From Megascapheus bottae (taxonomy: Eukaryota; Chordata; Mammalia; Rodentia; Geomyidae), in assembly GCA_024803745.1 (NCBI GenBank), contig JANJXV010000190.1:186001-250000 (forward strand): 64,000 bases of DNA, given 5' to 3'. Positions 30,453-64,000 of the stretch are shown one piece after another. Numbering within the stretch: position 1 is the stretch's first letter; every line of letters starts with the position of its first letter. A model generated the notes under the pieces. That model had not been told where the DNA came from, did not search any database, and saw only the letters and a program-made list of their open reading frames with translations. Made by a program: the position numbers and the translations under genes.

Positions 30453-30473
30453 GGGGGGGGGGGGGGGGGGGGG
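30453..30473. repeat. Run of 21 G in the POLE promoter
   Basis: It is an uninterrupted mononucleotide tract, about 110 bases upstream of the POLE start codon. Length in raw sequence may be affected by assembly or sequencing error. Confidence 0.85.
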
Positions 30474-30489
30474 AACGCAACGACTCCTG

Positions 30490-30494
30490 ATTGG
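30490..30494 (-). promoter_or_regulatory. Inverted CCAAT box proximal to POLE
   Basis: The ATTGG core, in CTGATTGGATGACG, is 86 bases upstream of the POLE ATG, a typical NF-Y distance. It lies 20 bases from the TCTCGCGAGA element. Confidence 0.55.
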
Positions 30495-30512
30495 ATGACG
30501 GGCGTTTCCAGT

Positions 30513-30524
30513 CTCTCGCGAGAG
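30513..30524. promoter_or_regulatory. CTCTCGCGAGAG palindrome (BANP/TCTCGCGAGA element)
   Basis: This perfect 12-bp palindrome contains the TCTCGCGAGA core (30514-30523), a known element of CpG-island and bidirectional promoters bound by BANP when unmethylated. It is 57 bases upstream of the POLE ATG. Confidence 0.7.
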
Positions 30525-30535
30525 TAGGTGAGAGC

Positions 30536-30543
30536 GCGCCAAA
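30536..30543 (-). promoter_or_regulatory. E2F site
   Basis: GCGCCAAA is the reverse complement of TTTGGCGC, matching the TTTSSCGC consensus. It lies 37 bases upstream of the POLE ATG. E2F control is expected for an S-phase replication gene. Confidence 0.65.
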
Positions 30544-30579
30544 TTTCCCCGCAGCCTCGTTTGGTCCACTCGCGGTGCC

Positions 30580-63935
<33,356 letters not shown>

Positions 63936-63974
63936 TGATGAAAGGGATGGCATCAGTCAAGTTACATTGTACTG

Positions 63975-64000
63975 TTGGGTGAGATGGCTCGTACCTGTAA
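63975..64000 (+). repeat. Start of a B1-Geo SINE at the window edge
   Basis: GTGAGATGGCTCGTACCTGT matches the 7SL-like 5' end. The rest is outside. Confidence 0.55.

Overview
The window is vertebrate nuclear DNA, most likely from a rodent of the superfamily Geomyoidea (kangaroo rats, pocket mice, pocket gophers). Coding sequence is split into short exons with GT-AG borders. The introns are packed with tRNA-Ala/ID-like dimeric SINEs that fit the IDL-Geo family published for Geomyoidea, and with a second composite SINE whose left half is 7SL/B1-like. The lineage call rests on remembered descriptions of IDL-Geo, not on a database match. Ends of individual SINEs are accurate to a few bases only where a target-site duplication is given.

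Four genes are present, in the order of human 12q24.33 read in reverse. At 1-2894 (+) are the last three coding exons of ANKLE2, with a 3'UTR probably ending near 4515. PGAM5 (-, coding 16294 to 7570) is complete: six exons and 289 codons, with a CpG-rich promoter at about 16.3-16.4 kb and a poly(A) signal at 6177-6182. PXMP2 (-, coding 30068 to 17465) is complete: five exons and 195 codons, with a poly(A) signal at 17266-17271. POLE (+) starts at 30580 and runs off the right edge. Twenty-seven exons (30580-63890) encode residues 1-1126, which include the whole proofreading exonuclease and the polymerase core. All exon junctions were joined by hand; reading phase closes at every one. The catalytic residues of PGAM5 and POLE fall at the positions known for the human proteins.

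PXMP2 and POLE are divergent, 511 bp apart, and share a CpG-island promoter. It holds two inverted CCAAT boxes, six GC boxes in a 15-bp tandem repeat, a run of 21 G, a TCTCGCGAGA palindrome and an E2F site. PGAM5 has its own CpG island with an NRF1 site and, in intron 1, a 37-bp minisatellite. PXMP2 intron 1 begins with a GC-rich tandem array. ANKLE2 and PGAM5 converge, leaving about 1.6 kb of intergenic DNA.

The rest is intron and interspersed repeat: about 90 SINEs (several nested, with clean target-site duplications), a 5'-truncated L1 in POLE intron 5, a solo LTR in POLE intron 25, and several microsatellites. The genes have separate roles: nuclear envelope and mitosis (ANKLE2), mitochondrial phosphatase (PGAM5), peroxisomal membrane channel (PXMP2) and leading-strand DNA synthesis (POLE). 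I see no operon, CRISPR array, mobile gene cassette or unknown multi-gene system. The unusual features are in promoter repeats, one GC-AG intron, one stop-free in-frame mini-intron and SINE architecture.
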